Positions 17,003 to 27,700 of a DNA stretch of 50,474 nt are shown here, piece after piece. The DNA lies in assembly GCA_005804885.1 (NCBI GenBank), contig SYOX01000183.1:1-50474 (forward strand). Reading direction: 5' to 3'. The stretch comes from Pseudomonadota bacterium (lineage in GTDB: Bacteria > Myxococcota_A > Bradymonadia > Bradymonadales > GCA-2716585). Under the pieces are notes generated by a model. The model saw only the letters and a list, made by a program, of their open reading frames with translations, had not been told where the DNA came from and did no database searches. Within the stretch, counting starts at the first letter, position 1. The number at the start of each line of letters is the position of its first letter. The position numbers and the translations under genes are program-made.

Positions 17003-18768
17003 TCAGGCAACACGAGCTTGGGCGGCTTGTCACCGCCGCCAGTCTTGCCGCCGCCGTTGTTCTTGTTGTCGCCGCCGGTCTTGTTGCCGCCGGTCTTCTG
17101 GCCCACCTGGGCGGCGCCTGAGCGGCTCCGCTTGAGCGCGACGGCCACGCGCGGCGCCTGAGACACCGAGATGTCCAGACACTCGTCGTCGTAACCACTT
17201 GACTTGACACATATATTGACCGACGGCGCGCCCTCGTCGGTGAAGGAGAGCGAGGCAAAGCCCTTCTCGCCTATCCTGTTCTCGCCCACGAAGATCTCGG
17301 CCTCGGCCGGCTGGGCCGTGATCGCGACGCTGATCGACGCGTCCGCCACGGGCACGGCCTTCTGCTCGCCCTTGTCAGCCTCACCGGCCTCGTCGCCCTT
17401 GTCGGCCACGGCGCCCTTGTCGACCACGGCGCCCTCGCCTGAGCCCGCGCCCTTGTCGGCCTCACCGACGCCCTCGACGACCTCTCCTGCGCCCTTGTCA
17501 GCGCCGCCAGAGTCGCCAAAGACGACGAAGCCAACGCCAGCCACGACCACCAGGCCGAGCAGCGCCGCGACGGCGAGCCCGCCGATGAGCGCGACGGGCG
17601 GCTTGCGCGGCGATGCCAGGGGTTCGGGCTCGGAGACCGCCGAGGACGCCTCCGCGATCGCGCCCAGATCGACCTCCACAGTGCTCTTCTGGGCCAGCGG
17701 ATCGGGCGACCCCGCCTGGATGGCCTCGGCCTTGTCGGCCGGCAGGTGCATCGTCTTGGCGCCGGGCGCCGCGATGGGCTTGGAGGGATCGGCCAGGGGC
17801 GTGAAGTAATCCCGCAGGATCACCATCGTCTCGGGCTCGATGTCCTGAGAACGGCGAGGCTGCGCGAAGGACTGCCCCTTGAGGTGCTCGTCCGGGACGT
17901 GATCGAGCGCGTCGCGGAAGAACCCTGCGCTGGAGAAGCGCTGCGTGTGATCGGTGTTGAGCGCTCGTGTCAGCACGGGCCCCAGCGGGCTCTCCAGGAG
18001 CTGACGGGGCAGCTGGATCTCGCCGTTGCAGTGCGCGTAGATGAAGGTGAAGGTGTTGTCGGCCTCGATGATGTTGCGGCCCATCAACACCTCGGCGAAG
18101 ATCAGGCCCATCTGATAGACGTCCAGCGCCGGGGTGATGATCTGCTTCTGGATGTACTCCGGCGCCAGGTAGCGCGGGGTGCCGAAGACCTGACCGGCGT
18201 TGGTCAGCCGCGTGTCCTCCTCCATCATCAGCGCGATGCCGAAGTCCAGAATCTTGAGCGCCTCGACCCTCGTCTTGGCGTTGATGACGAAGAGGTTGGC
18301 GGGCTTGAGATCCCGGTGGACGATCCCCAGCTTGTGGGCGGCCTCCAGCGCGTCGAGGCAGCGCACGAACATGTGCTTGGCCCGCACGGGCTCCATGGCG
18401 CCGTGCTTGCGCAGGTCCACGTCCAGCGGGCTGCCCTCGAGCATCTCCATGACCATGTAGGGTTCGTTGCGGTCGGTGACGCCGTAATCGAAGATGGTCA
18501 CGATGTCCGGGTGCTTGATCTGGCTGGCCGTGCGGGCCTCGCGCAAGAAGCGCTCCCGGAAGGTCTCGGCCTGATCGTCCTCCGGCATCTGGAGGACCTT
18601 GACGGCCACGAGCTGCTCGATCTGGGTGTGACGGGCCGTGTAGACGGTCGCGAAGCCGCCTCGCCCGAGGATCTCCAACACCTTGTAACGACCGTTGAGC
18701 GTCGTGCCGATGAGGCGATCGCTGTTGCCGGTCTTTTCCTGGGTGGGCGCCGCGGTCTGGTCCGTCAT
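16999..18768 (-). CDS. Membrane Ser/Thr protein kinase
   Basis: A 589-residue kinase with catalytic domain at about 25-290 ([14 protein letters not shown], Lys57 in [33 protein letters not shown]). A transmembrane helix lies near 400-425 ([21 protein letters not shown]). The outer part opens with a low-complexity [12 protein letters not shown] linker, then a PEGA-like beta domain ([37 protein letters not shown] with two Cys), and ends in a Gly/Lys/Asn-rich tail ([17 protein letters not shown]) that could bind the cell wall. It is the first gene of a compact run of four to five genes and has a good promoter about 120 bp upstream. Confidence 0.93.
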   Translation of the reverse strand: MTDQTAAPTQEKTGNSDRLIGTTLNGRYKVLEILGRGGFATVYTARHTQIEQLVAVKVLQMPEDDQAETFRERFLREARTASQIKHPDIVTIFDYGVTDRNEPYMVMEMLEGSPLDVDLRKHGAMEPVRAKHMFVRCLDALEAAHKLGIVHRDLKPANLFVINAKTRVEALKILDFGIALMMEEDTRLTNAGQVFGTPRYLAPEYIQKQIITPALDVYQMGLIFAEVLMGRNIIEADNTFTFIYAHCNGEIQLPRQLLESPLGPVLTRALNTDHTQRFSSAGFFRDALDHVPDEHLKGQSFAQPRRSQDIEPETMVILRDYFTPLADPSKPIAAPGAKTMHLPADKAEAIQAGSPDPLAQKSTVEVDLGAIAEASSAVSEPEPLASPRKPPVALIGGLAVAALLGLVVVAGVGFVVFGDSGGADKGAGEVVEGVGEADKGAGSGEGAVVDKGAVADKGDEAGEADKGEQKAVPVADASISVAITAQPAEAEIFVGENRIGEKGFASLSFTDEGAPSVNICVKSSGYDDECLDISVSQAPRVAVALKRSRSGAAQVGQKTGGNKTGGDNKNNGGGKTGGGDKPPKLVLPE

Positions 18769-18886
18769 GCTTCAGGCCATGGTTGAGGTCGCGGTCATCG
18801 AAGGCCGCAAAGCGACCCCCAGCGTCACGGAGACCCCCTGGGAACGTCGAACCCGGCGGCGTGGATTCCAGTCGAATCTCTCACCC

Positions 18887-18915
18887 ATGATAGACCCCAC
18901 CACTGGCCTCGTCAA
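18887..18915 (-). promoter_or_regulatory. Sigma-70-type promoter of the kinase-TPR-FGE-flavoprotein operon
   Basis: On the minus strand TTGACG (18915-18910) and TATCAT (18892-18887) are separated by exactly 17 bp, each five of six matches to consensus. Transcription would start near 18880, leaving a leader of about 110 nt before the kinase ATG. Confidence 0.6.
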
Positions 18916-18965
18916 TCCGGGGTAGAGCGCAGGCGGCGCCGCTGAGCGCGCACCTCGCCATGGGC

Positions 18966-19967
18966 TCACCAGGAGGGATTCAGCAGCGGCGCGCGAAAGA
19001 AGACGGCGGCGCCGGTGCCATCCGGCGAGGGCGCGAGGAAGACGCTGGTCTCCTCCTCGGGCGCGTCGTCCGGGGCGGAGGCGACCAGGACGATGCCGAG
19101 GACCGCAAGACCGACGCCCAGGCCCGTCGACCAGCCGCCGACCTGGTTGAAGAGGTCCGCGTCGTCCTGAAAGGAGATCGCCTGCTGGGTGTCGACGGTG
19201 CGCCGCGACAAGGACGCGGAGTCCGAGGCCTGGATGAAGGAGAAGACGCCGCCGGTGAGCGCGACCAGGGACAAGCTCACGAAGGTCCAGCCGGCCACCC
19301 GCTGGCCAGAGCCGTCGTCGTCGTCCTTGAAGATGATCGTGCCTCCGCCGCCACCCCCGCCGCCGTCGCCGCCGCCACCGTAGGCGATGGGGGGCAGCAG
19401 GATCGGGGTCATGATGATGGATCCGCCGCCGTTGTTGAAGGAGGCGGTGGCGCCCCCCTCAAGCCCGTCCGAGAAGAAGATGTCCACGCGGCGATCCAGG
19501 GTCGTGGTGCCCTGCCCTCGGCGGGAGATGATCGCGAAGCTGTTGGGGTCGCGCTGGCGGAAGTTGCTCGCGGCCCCGATGATCAGGATCGGCGTGCCGT
19601 CGAAGGTCTTCAGCCCGGCCTCCTGGGCGATCTCCGCGATCTGGAGGGCCCGAAAGACCGCGATCCGCTCGTGGTCCGCGATCCCCGTCGGCACCAGGTG
19701 CGAGATGCACTCGGAGGTCAGCCCAGGGCGCTTGCGCGTCACCTCGTTCTCATCCGAGTAGGCCACGATCGTCGCCGCAGAGCCCACCGGGACGACGACC
19801 TCACGAAGCCTGCGCGCGAAGTCCTGGGCCTCCTCCTTGCTCAAGCACACCTGCCCGACTTCTGGGAACTCCACCGTCAGGGTCTTGCTGTCCTGGGACG
19901 CGGCCACCTGGGCAAAGGCCATCGTCACAAGAGCGATCGTTGGCACCGCGAGGAGGTTTCTTGGCAT
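18966..19967 (-). CDS. Exported membrane protein of unknown function
   Basis: A 333-residue protein with an N-terminal signal (LLAVPTIALVTMAFAQVAAS) and start ATG 19967 behind GGAAGGAG. The first 180 residues form a mixed alpha/beta domain (TLTVEFPEVGQVCLSKEEAQDF, ATIVAYSDEN, FRALQIAEIAQ, TPILIIGAASNFRQ, RRVDIFFSDG) that looks somewhat like an OmpA-type or similar periplasmic fold, but the match is not firm. A Gly-rich spacer (GGGGDGGGGGGGG) precedes a helical hairpin (VAGWTFVSLSLVALTGG and GLGVGLAVLGIVLVAS), a PEEE linker and the tail PDGTGAAVFF ending in Trp. The C-terminal layout is shared with the TPR-like protein at 16004-17002. Confidence 0.7.
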   Translation of the reverse strand: MPRNLLAVPTIALVTMAFAQVAASQDSKTLTVEFPEVGQVCLSKEEAQDFARRLREVVVPVGSAATIVAYSDENEVTRKRPGLTSECISHLVPTGIADHERIAVFRALQIAEIAQEAGLKTFDGTPILIIGAASNFRQRDPNSFAIISRRGQGTTTLDRRVDIFFSDGLEGGATASFNNGGGSIIMTPILLPPIAYGGGGDGGGGGGGGTIIFKDDDDGSGQRVAGWTFVSLSLVALTGGVFSFIQASDSASLSRRTVDTQQAISFQDDADLFNQVGGWSTGLGVGLAVLGIVLVASAPDDAPEEETSVFLAPSPDGTGAAVFFRAPLLNPSW

Positions 19968-20031
19968 GGGCTCCTTCCGTCCTTCTTCTTGAAGGATCGA
20001 CGCGTCGACCCCCCACCTTGCGCCACCGCGC

Positions 20032-23000
20032 TCAGTTGTTCTGGCAAGCCCCGAGCGACGCTGAGATCGTGTAGACGCCGAAGTTCTGACCGTTGATGCC
20101 GTCCACCGCGAGGAAGTAGGTCAACCCGGCCTCGGCCACGAACTCGATCCGAGGATCCGTCCCGATGATGTCGTCAGCGCACGCCAGCGACGCGACCACC
20201 TCACCGCGACTGCAGGGCTCGTCGCGGATGTACATCGCCGCGTCGAAGCCGCCCGCCACGACCTCCACGCAGATCGTCGTCTGCGCCTCGAAGGTGAAGG
20301 TGTAGATCTGCTCCGGAGAGCCATCGTTGCCCGCGCAATCGGCGCCCTCGGTGTTGTTGGCGCCCGTCGTGTCACCCGAGATCGGCCCCTGGTCGATCAG
20401 CTCGTTGAGGTCAAAGGGCAGCTCGCAGGTCCCATCGGCCGGCAGGCCGCACACGCCCTCGACGCACACCTCGCCGACCCCACAGGCGCCCTGACAGTTG
20501 CAGTTGGCGTCGTCATTCTGATGCTGAACGGGATCGCAGACGCACTGGCCGCCCACGCACGCCTCCAACCCAGGCTGATCACACGCACCGTTGCAGGCGC
20601 AGTTGACGTTGTCGTTCTGATGCTGCCCCGGATCGCACTCGCACGCGCCCTCGACGCACGACTCGCCGATCCCGCAAGGACCCTGGCAGGCGCAGTTGTT
20701 GTCGTCGTTCTGGTGCTGGCCCGGCGCGCAAACGCACACGCCGTTGGCGCACACGTCGTTGCCGGGGCCATCGCAGACCCCGTTGCAGCCGCAGTTGGCG
20801 ACGTCGTTCTGGTGGAGCAAGGGGTTGCAGGCGCACTGGCCGCCGACGCAGATCTCAAGGCCCGGCTGGTTGCACGGCCCCTGGCAGCCGCAGTTGGTGT
20901 TGTCCACCTGGTGCTGCTGGGCGACACAGACGCACTGGCCGCCCACGCAGGCGTCCTGGTCCTGACCCGGATCGCAGGCCCCCTGACAGGCGCAGTCGGC
21001 CCCGTCGTTCTGGTGCTGGAGCGGGTCGCAGACGCAGATCCCGGCGTCGCAGGTCTCCCCGACGCCGCAGGCCCCGTTGCAACCGCAGTTGGCCTCGTCG
21101 TTCTGGTGCAAGTCCGCGTCGCAGACGCACTCGCCGCCGACGCAGATCTCCGCGCCAATCTGCAGGCAGGCGCCCTCGCAGTTGCAGTTGGCGTCGTCGT
21201 CCTGATGCAGGTTCGGATCGCAGACGCACTCGCCGCCGAAGCAGATCTCGGCGTTGGGCTGATCACAGGCGCCCTCACAGTTGCAGTTGGCGTCGTCGGC
21301 CTGGTGCAGCGCGACATCGCAGATGCAGCGACCCGCAGCGCAAGCCTCCAGGTCGGGCTCGTCGCAGGCGCCCTGGCAGCCGCAGTTGTTGCGGTCGACC
21401 TGATGCAGCAACGCATTGCAGACGCATTGACCCGCCACGCAGGCCTCGGCGCCGACCTGGTTGCAGGCCCCCTGGCAGTTGCAGTTGGCGTTGTCGTCCT
21501 GGTGGAGGTTGACGTCGCAGACGCACTCGCCGCGCACGCAGATCTCGCGGTTGGGGTCGTCACAAGGCCCGGCGCAGTTGCAATCCACCGGATCGTTCTG
21601 GTGCTCGGGCGGGTTGCAGACGCACGAGCCATTCAGGCACGCGTCGCCGCTCTGACAAGCCCCCTGACAGCCACAGTTGAGGTTGTTGAAGTTGTTGTCC
21701 GCCACGCGGCACACGCACAACCCCGTCGAGCAGATGAAGCCGCTCAGCCCGTTGTCCGGGTCGTTGCACGGCCCCTCGCAGTTGCAGTTGTTGTCGTTGG
21801 ACTGGTTGATCGGATCGCACAGGCATCGGCCGCCCGAGCACACCTCGTTCTGCCCGCACGGACCCTGGCAGCCGCAGTTGAGCGGGTTGTTGAGGTTCTC
21901 GGGATCGCACTCGCACAGACCGTCGATGCAGGCGCCGTCGTCCGGACACGGACCTCGACAGCCGCAATCCAGAGCGTTGGTGTTGTTGATCGGGTCGCAG
22001 GCGCACCGACCGCCCACGCACAACTCGTTGCTGTCGCAAGGCCCCAGGCAGCCGCAGTTCGCCTCGTTCTCGTTGTTGATCGGGTCGCAGGCGCACCGAC
22101 CGCCCACGCACACCTCATCGACGTCGCAGGGCCCCCGACAGCCGCAGTTCGCCTCGTTCTCGTTGTTGTCCGGGTCGCAGATGCAGCGACCATTGCTGCA
22201 GATCTCGTCCCCGTCGCAAGGACCCTGGCAGGCGCAGTTGCCGTCGTTGGCCAGGTTGTTGCCCGGCCGGCACACGCACCGCCCCGTCTCGCACTGGAAG
22301 CCCACGCGGTTGTTGATGTTGCAGGCGCCCTGGCAGGCGCAGTTGTCGTCGTTGTTGATGTTGCGCGGGTCACAGATGCACCGGCCGTTGTCGCAGATCT
22401 CGCCGTCGCCCACATCGCACGGCCCGTTGCAGCCGCAGTTCTCCGGGTTGAAGAGGTTGTCCGGGCTGCACCCGCACACACCCCCGACGCACAGCTCATC
22501 CCCCGCGCAAGGCCCGTTGCAGCCGCAGTTCTGCGCGTTGGTCTGGTTCCGCGGGTCGCAGGCGCAGCGGCCGTTGGTGCACAGCTCCCCTGAGCCGCAA
22601 GGCCCGTTGCAACCGCAGTTGGCCTCGTTGAAGGCGTTGTCCGGATCGCAGATGCAGCGCCCGTTGTTGCACGTCTCCCCGCCCACCACGTCGCAGGGCC
22701 CTCGGCAGCCGCAGTCGTCGTCGTTGAAGGCGTTGTCGGGATCGCAGACGCAGCGGCCGCGATCGCAGACCTCGTTGTCCGCGCAAGGCCCGGTGCAGCC
22801 GCAGTTGGCCTCGTTGAAGTCGTTGGCCGGATTGCACAGGCACTCGCCGGCCCTGCAAAGCTCGTCGGACTCGCACGCGCCCCGACAGCCGCAGTTGTTG
22901 TTGTTCGTCAGGTTCGTCGCCGGGCACTCGCACGTCCCGTTCTGGCAGACCTGCCCCTGGAGGCCCTCCGTGTTGCACGGACCCCGGCAGCCGCAGTTGT

Positions 23001-24435
23001 CCGGGTTGAAGAGGTTGTCCGGGTTGCAGATGCACAGCCCGCCCGAGCAGAACTCACCCCGCTCCGTGTTGCACGGACCCCGGCAGCCGCAGTTGTCCGA
23101 GTTGGTCTGGTTCTCCTGCGGGCAGATGCAGCTCCCCTCCCGGCACACGAAGCCATCGGCGCAGGGCCCCCGGCAACCGCAGTTGTTCGGGTTCGTCAAG
23201 TTGGCCGGATCGCAGATGCAGCGGCCCGTGTCGCAGATCTCGCCGTCGCCGCACGGACCCCGGCAACCGCAGTTGTTCGGGTTGACGAAGTTCTCCGGCG
23301 GGCACAGGCACGTCCCACTCTGACAGATGAAGCTGTCCGGGCACGGACCATTGCAGCCGCAGTTTTCCGGGTTGACGAAGTTCTCATCCGAGCACACGCA
23401 GATGCCCTCGCGGCAGATGAAGCCCTCGATGCCAGCGTCCGGATCGTTGCACGGACCCCGGCAGCCGCAGTCCAGCGGGTTGGAGAAGTTGTCCGGGTTG
23501 CAGTTGCAGCGGCCGTTCTCGCAAGTCAGGTTCTCGTCGCAAGCCCCCGCGCAGCCGCAGTTGCTCGAGTCGTTCGCGTGCGCCAGCGGATCGCACACGC
23601 ACTCCGACGTGCAGTCCTCGCCCGTGCACACCGGCTCGCAGCGCTCACCGTCATTGCAAGGGCCGTTGCAGGCGCAGTTCTCGCGATCCCGGAGGTGCTC
23701 CTCGGCGCGGCAGAAGCACACGTTCGGCGGCAGGCACTCCCCGTTGCAGAAGACCTCATTCGGGTTCGGGCAGGTGCACTGGCCGGCCTCACAGAAGGAC
23801 CCGTCGGCGCAAGGGCCCCGGCAGCCGCAGTTGTTGTTGCTCGTCTGGTTGATCGGGCTGGTCGGATCGCACTCGCACACCCCGTCCACGCAACGCTGGG
23901 AGTTCGAGCAAGGGCCGTCGCAACCGCAGTTGTCGTTGTTGCCGCTGTTGCGCGTCGGATCGCACGTGCACACGAAGGCCTCCTCGCCCTCCTGCTCGCA
24001 CGTCTCTCCCGAGCTGCAGGGCCCCTGGCAGCCGCAGTTCGACACCGAGCGCTCCAGGCCCGGATCGCAGCACTGACCCGCGGTGCACACCTCTTCGCCG
24101 CTGCACACCTCGCCGCAGCCGCAAGCGTCCTCATTGGTCTGGTTCAACGAGGGATCGCAGCAATCCCCCTGGAAGCACACCGTGTTGCCCTGGCACACCG
24201 CGCGCAAGCACCCGCACGCCGTGTTGGACTCGTTCCGGAAGAGCCCCTCGCGCTCCTCGTCGATGCAGATGTCGACCGCCGGCAGCTCCTCATCCGGGCA
24301 GCCCGTCAGGAACACCGGCAGAAAGAGAGACAAGGCCCACAGCGACAAGCTCAACCATCCGGCCACACCTCGACGCCTTGCCGGCGAGGGCGACACACCC
24401 GAAGAGGTCAGGGACTCCAACTGTGGAACGTTCAT
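20032..24435 (-). CDS. Giant lipoprotein with about 38 six-cysteine repeats
   Basis: A 1467-residue protein starting at ATG 24435 (GAGAGGAC upstream); the frame also has GTG at 24450. A signal with lipobox FLPVFLTGC anchors it. Almost the whole body is about 38 repeats of 30-36 residues of the form CDPxN-x(5)-NCGCxGPC-x(5)-C-x(4)-C, six Cys each, reminiscent of EGF-like modules. Repeats 7-26 carry Asn-rich spacers (NLFNPDNCGC), while repeats 27-38 carry LHQNDxANCxC, so two subfamilies are arranged in blocks. The last 130 residues (CELPFDLNELIDQGPISGDT, QIYTFTFEAQTTICVEVVAG, YFLAVDGINGQNFGVYTISA) resemble a PPC-type beta domain. It should be a rigid, disulfide-rich surface rod; no function is known. 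Confidence 0.85.
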   Translation of the reverse strand: MNVPQLESLTSSGVSPSPARRRGVAGWLSLSLWALSLFLPVFLTGCPDEELPAVDICIDEEREGLFRNESNTACGCLRAVCQGNTVCFQGDCCDPSLNQTNEDACGCGEVCSGEEVCTAGQCCDPGLERSVSNCGCQGPCSSGETCEQEGEEAFVCTCDPTRNSGNNDNCGCDGPCSNSQRCVDGVCECDPTSPINQTSNNNCGCRGPCADGSFCEAGQCTCPNPNEVFCNGECLPPNVCFCRAEEHLRDRENCACNGPCNDGERCEPVCTGEDCTSECVCDPLAHANDSSNCGCAGACDENLTCENGRCNCNPDNFSNPLDCGCRGPCNDPDAGIEGFICREGICVCSDENFVNPENCGCNGPCPDSFICQSGTCLCPPENFVNPNNCGCRGPCGDGEICDTGRCICDPANLTNPNNCGCRGPCADGFVCREGSCICPQENQTNSDNCGCRGPCNTERGEFCSGGLCICNPDNLFNPDNCGCRGPCNTEGLQGQVCQNGTCECPATNLTNNNNCGCRGACESDELCRAGECLCNPANDFNEANCGCTGPCADNEVCDRGRCVCDPDNAFNDDDCGCRGPCDVVGGETCNNGRCICDPDNAFNEANCGCNGPCGSGELCTNGRCACDPRNQTNAQNCGCNGPCAGDELCVGGVCGCSPDNLFNPENCGCNGPCDVGDGEICDNGRCICDPRNINNDDNCACQGACNINNRVGFQCETGRCVCRPGNNLANDGNCACQGPCDGDEICSNGRCICDPDNNENEANCGCRGPCDVDEVCVGGRCACDPINNENEANCGCLGPCDSNELCVGGRCACDPINNTNALDCGCRGPCPDDGACIDGLCECDPENLNNPLNCGCQGPCGQNEVCSGGRCLCDPINQSNDNNCNCEGPCNDPDNGLSGFICSTGLCVCRVADNNFNNLNCGCQGACQSGDACLNGSCVCNPPEHQNDPVDCNCAGPCDDPNREICVRGECVCDVNLHQDDNANCNCQGACNQVGAEACVAGQCVCNALLHQVDRNNCGCQGACDEPDLEACAAGRCICDVALHQADDANCNCEGACDQPNAEICFGGECVCDPNLHQDDDANCNCEGACLQIGAEICVGGECVCDADLHQNDEANCGCNGACGVGETCDAGICVCDPLQHQNDGADCACQGACDPGQDQDACVGGQCVCVAQQHQVDNTNCGCQGPCNQPGLEICVGGQCACNPLLHQNDVANCGCNGVCDGPGNDVCANGVCVCAPGQHQNDDNNCACQGPCGIGESCVEGACECDPGQHQNDNVNCACNGACDQPGLEACVGGQCVCDPVQHQNDDANCNCQGACGVGEVCVEGVCGLPADGTCELPFDLNELIDQGPISGDTTGANNTEGADCAGNDGSPEQIYTFTFEAQTTICVEVVAGGFDAAMYIRDEPCSRGEVVASLACADDIIGTDPRIEFVAEAGLTYFLAVDGINGQNFGVYTISASLGACQNN

Positions 24436-24642
24436 ATCCGGTCCTCTCACGTCTGGAACCCTCCAGGGATGGGCGACGCTCGCCCGCCCCCCCCTCTCAA
24501 ACCCTCACGGGCCAGGCAGCTTGCCCCTCAAACCGCGAACATCAGAACCATGAGGGAAACTATCCCCCAAGCACTTCCTGACCCGTGGAGCGGTCCAGGA
24601 GGGCTTCTCGAGATGGGAGTTGTCGCAGCTATCACCAGCGTC

Positions 24643-24672
24643 ACTTTAGGGAACGCCCGCGAACGCTGTCAA
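24643..24672 (-). promoter_or_regulatory. Sigma-70-type promoter and long leader of the Cys-repeat lipoprotein
   Basis: On the minus strand a perfect TTGACA (24672-24667) is followed after 18 bp by TAAAGT (24648-24643, four of six). The rest of the 336-bp gap 24436-24771 holds no gene; it would be a leader of about 200 nt, purine-rich near the start codon. Confidence 0.55.
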
Positions 24673-24771
24673 GAAAAAATACCTCGAAGCCGACCACGAC
24701 GGGATCGATTGCCATCACCAGGGCGGCCCTGCGCGACGGCCTGCGAACATTTGTCACCCCTTGACTCCACC

Positions 24772-27700
24772 TCACGGCCTCGCGTTGAGCAACACCGTGA
24801 CGTCGTTGTCGTCGCGGTTGCTCACCACCAGATCCCTGGCCCGATCTCCGTCGAAATCCCCGGAGACCAGCGCGCTGGGCCCATTGCCGGCCTGCCCGGG
24901 CGCGATCACATCAAAGCCCCCGAAGCCATCCCCCAGCGCGATCGACACGTCGTCGCCCACCCTGTTGGACGTCGCGATGTCCAGATCCCCGTCGCCATCC
25001 AGATCGACCAGCTCCAGATCGCTGACCCCGTCGCCGGCCGGGATCGTCCCCAACGACAGGAACTGACCCCCCCCGATGCTCGCCAGCACCGACACGCCCT
25101 GCGCGCCGGCCGAGATCAGATCCAACCGACCGTCGTCGTTCAGATCCCCGACCCCCAGCGCACTGGGCTGCGCCGCCACCCTCACCTCACGGGGCGCCCC
25201 GAAGGCCAGCGCACCCTGGCCGTCCAGCAGCCACAGCCGACCCTCCTGCACGCCCGCGTCGTCCGCCACGACAAGGTCACCCCGGCCATCGGCGTTCAAG
25301 TCCGAGATCGCGATCGCCCGCGGCTGCAACAGCCCCGCCACCGGCACGATCACCGCGTCGCGCACCAGCAGCGCGTCCGTCCCTCGGAAGATCGCCACCG
25401 TCCGATCCGCCATCAACACCGCGAAGTCCTGGATGCCGTCGCCGTCCAGATCCCCCGCCGCCATGTCCACCGGCTGGCCGCCCGCGAACTTGCTGTTCAC
25501 ATTGCCCGTGTCCCCCTGACCGTTGCCCGCAAAAACCTGCACCGTCGCCCTGTCCAGGTTCTGATCGTAGGACATCAACACCACGTCCAGGTTGCTGTCT
25601 CCGTTGAGGTGCGACAGCGCCACCGAGATCGGCCGGATCGCCAGGAACTCCGAGCCCGCGCTGTCAAAACCCCCGGCCCCATTGCCCAGGAAGATCCCGA
25701 ATGATCCCGGCGTGTTGCCGTTGGCCACCACGATGTCCAGGATCCCGTCGTTGTCCATGTCCCCCGACGCCAGATCCACCGGCGTCGGACCCACCAGCCT
25801 CGACGGCCCCTCCAGGAAGAGCCCCACGTCAAAGGGCTCGCTCTCGGCCTCCTCCAGCCCCTCGGCCAGCGCCAGGAGCGTATAGCCCGCGCCCGCGCGA
25901 TCCACGATCAGCTGCCCGAAGATCGCCACGCCTCCCGTCGCCACCTGCGGATCACCCCCGAAGAGCCCCGCCCCGGAGATGTTGTTCCCCAGCTCCAGCC
26001 GGATCGCCGCCTCGAAGTCATCCACCGCGTTGCCAAAGCCGTCGCTGACGCTCACGCTGACCTGCGCCGTGTTCGCCGCACCCACCGCCGTGTCCCTCGG
26101 CTGGTTCACGAAGCTCAACCTCGACGCCGCCCCGGCCTCCACCGTGATCGTCGAGCTCGTCGCCGACCCCAGCCCCTGCGCCGACGCGCTGAGCTGATAG
26201 GCCCCGGCCTTGGCCAGCACCACCGCGAAGAGCGCCTCGCCTGCGCTGGCCTGCACCTCCGTCGGCCCCTGCAAGCGGCCGCCCTGCGGACCCTGCGCGA
26301 TCGACAGCGTCACCCGCGCCTCGCCGCGACCCACCACCGGGTTGCCGAAGCGATCCACGAAGCCCACCACCATCGCCATCGGCTCTCCCGCCACCGACTC
26401 GTCCGGCGCCCGCAAGAAGGCCAGCCGCTCCGGCTCGCCCGCTCCAAAGCCCAACAACACCGGCGGCAAGGTCACCGGCGCCCTGCCCTCCGCCTCCAGC
26501 CTCACCTCCAGCCGCACCTGCCCCGTCGAGGTGCTGTTGACCAGGAAGGTCGCCCGACCCTGCGCGTCCGTCTGCTGGAAGGCATTGCCGATCCCCACCC
26601 CCAGCGACGCCGTCGTCGCCCTGGCCCCTATCCCCTCGATCGCATTGCCGAGCGTGTCGCGCGCCGTCACCTCCACCGAGTATGACGTCAGACCGTCGGC
26701 CGGCAACGGCCCCTGTGGGCTCGACGCCGCGCTCGACTGGCTCGCGCTGGCCGCGCTCGGATCGCCCTGGAAGAGCACCTCGCGCCTGTCGCTCAACCTC
26801 ACCTCGCCCCCACCCGAGAGCACCCGCGCCGTGATCGTCTTCCTCTCCGCGCGCCGCGCGCTCAAGGCCGCCTCGAAGACCCCGTCGATCCCCGTGACCC
26901 CGATCGCGGGCGTCAACACATTGCCCTCCCCCGTCACGTCGATCACCACCGACCGACCGACCACCGGCTCACCCGCCGCGTCGCGCGCCGTCACCGTCAC
27001 CTGCAAGCTGTCCTGCAAGTTCGCCAGCGCCGACGACCTCGACACCTGCAAGGACGACAAGCCCGGATCCACCGGCTGCTCCACCTCGATCGCGAAGGGC
27101 GCGCTCAACAAAGGGGCGCTCGTCGACAGCTCGTCCAGCGCGCCGTCCGCCACCACCACCTCGAGCACCGCGTGCCGCACCGCCACGTTGGCCCCGAAGG
27201 CCCCAAGCACGTCGTCCTGCACGCGCCACCTCACGACCTGCTCGCTCCCGTCACCCGGCAGGTTCCGCCTCGGCGTGCTCTGGTCGATCGTCGCGTCCAC
27301 GAAGCTCTCTCCACCGTCGAAGGACACCCGCAGGCTCAAGTCCACCGGGTTGCCCTCGTCGTCCGAGATCACCACCCTCAGATCCACCGCCGGGTCCGTC
27401 ACCAGCGCCGGCGGCGGCGTCAACACCGCCGTCGGGTTGTGGTTGCCGTCCACGCGCACGGGCACCAGCACCTCGAACTCCTCCGCGTCGCCGCTCGACC
27501 GGGACACCGCAAATCCGACGCTCAAGTCGTTGATATCATTGGGTACATCAGCGCCGACCGACCAGAGCGCCGTGTAGACCTCGCCGGCCTCCGAGGTCGG
27601 CAAATCCGACAAGTCCAGATCCATCGCCCCCGGGTCGTCCTCCGCGATCAAGGCCTCGATCCGCATCGGCGCCGTCACCCCCTCGATCAGCGTCTCCAGC

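Noticed and set aside
20032..24435. Regularly spaced DNA repeats resembling a CRISPR array
   Set aside because: The period follows the coded six-Cys protein repeat (about 96 bp), varies in length and keeps frame; no identical repeats with unique spacers.
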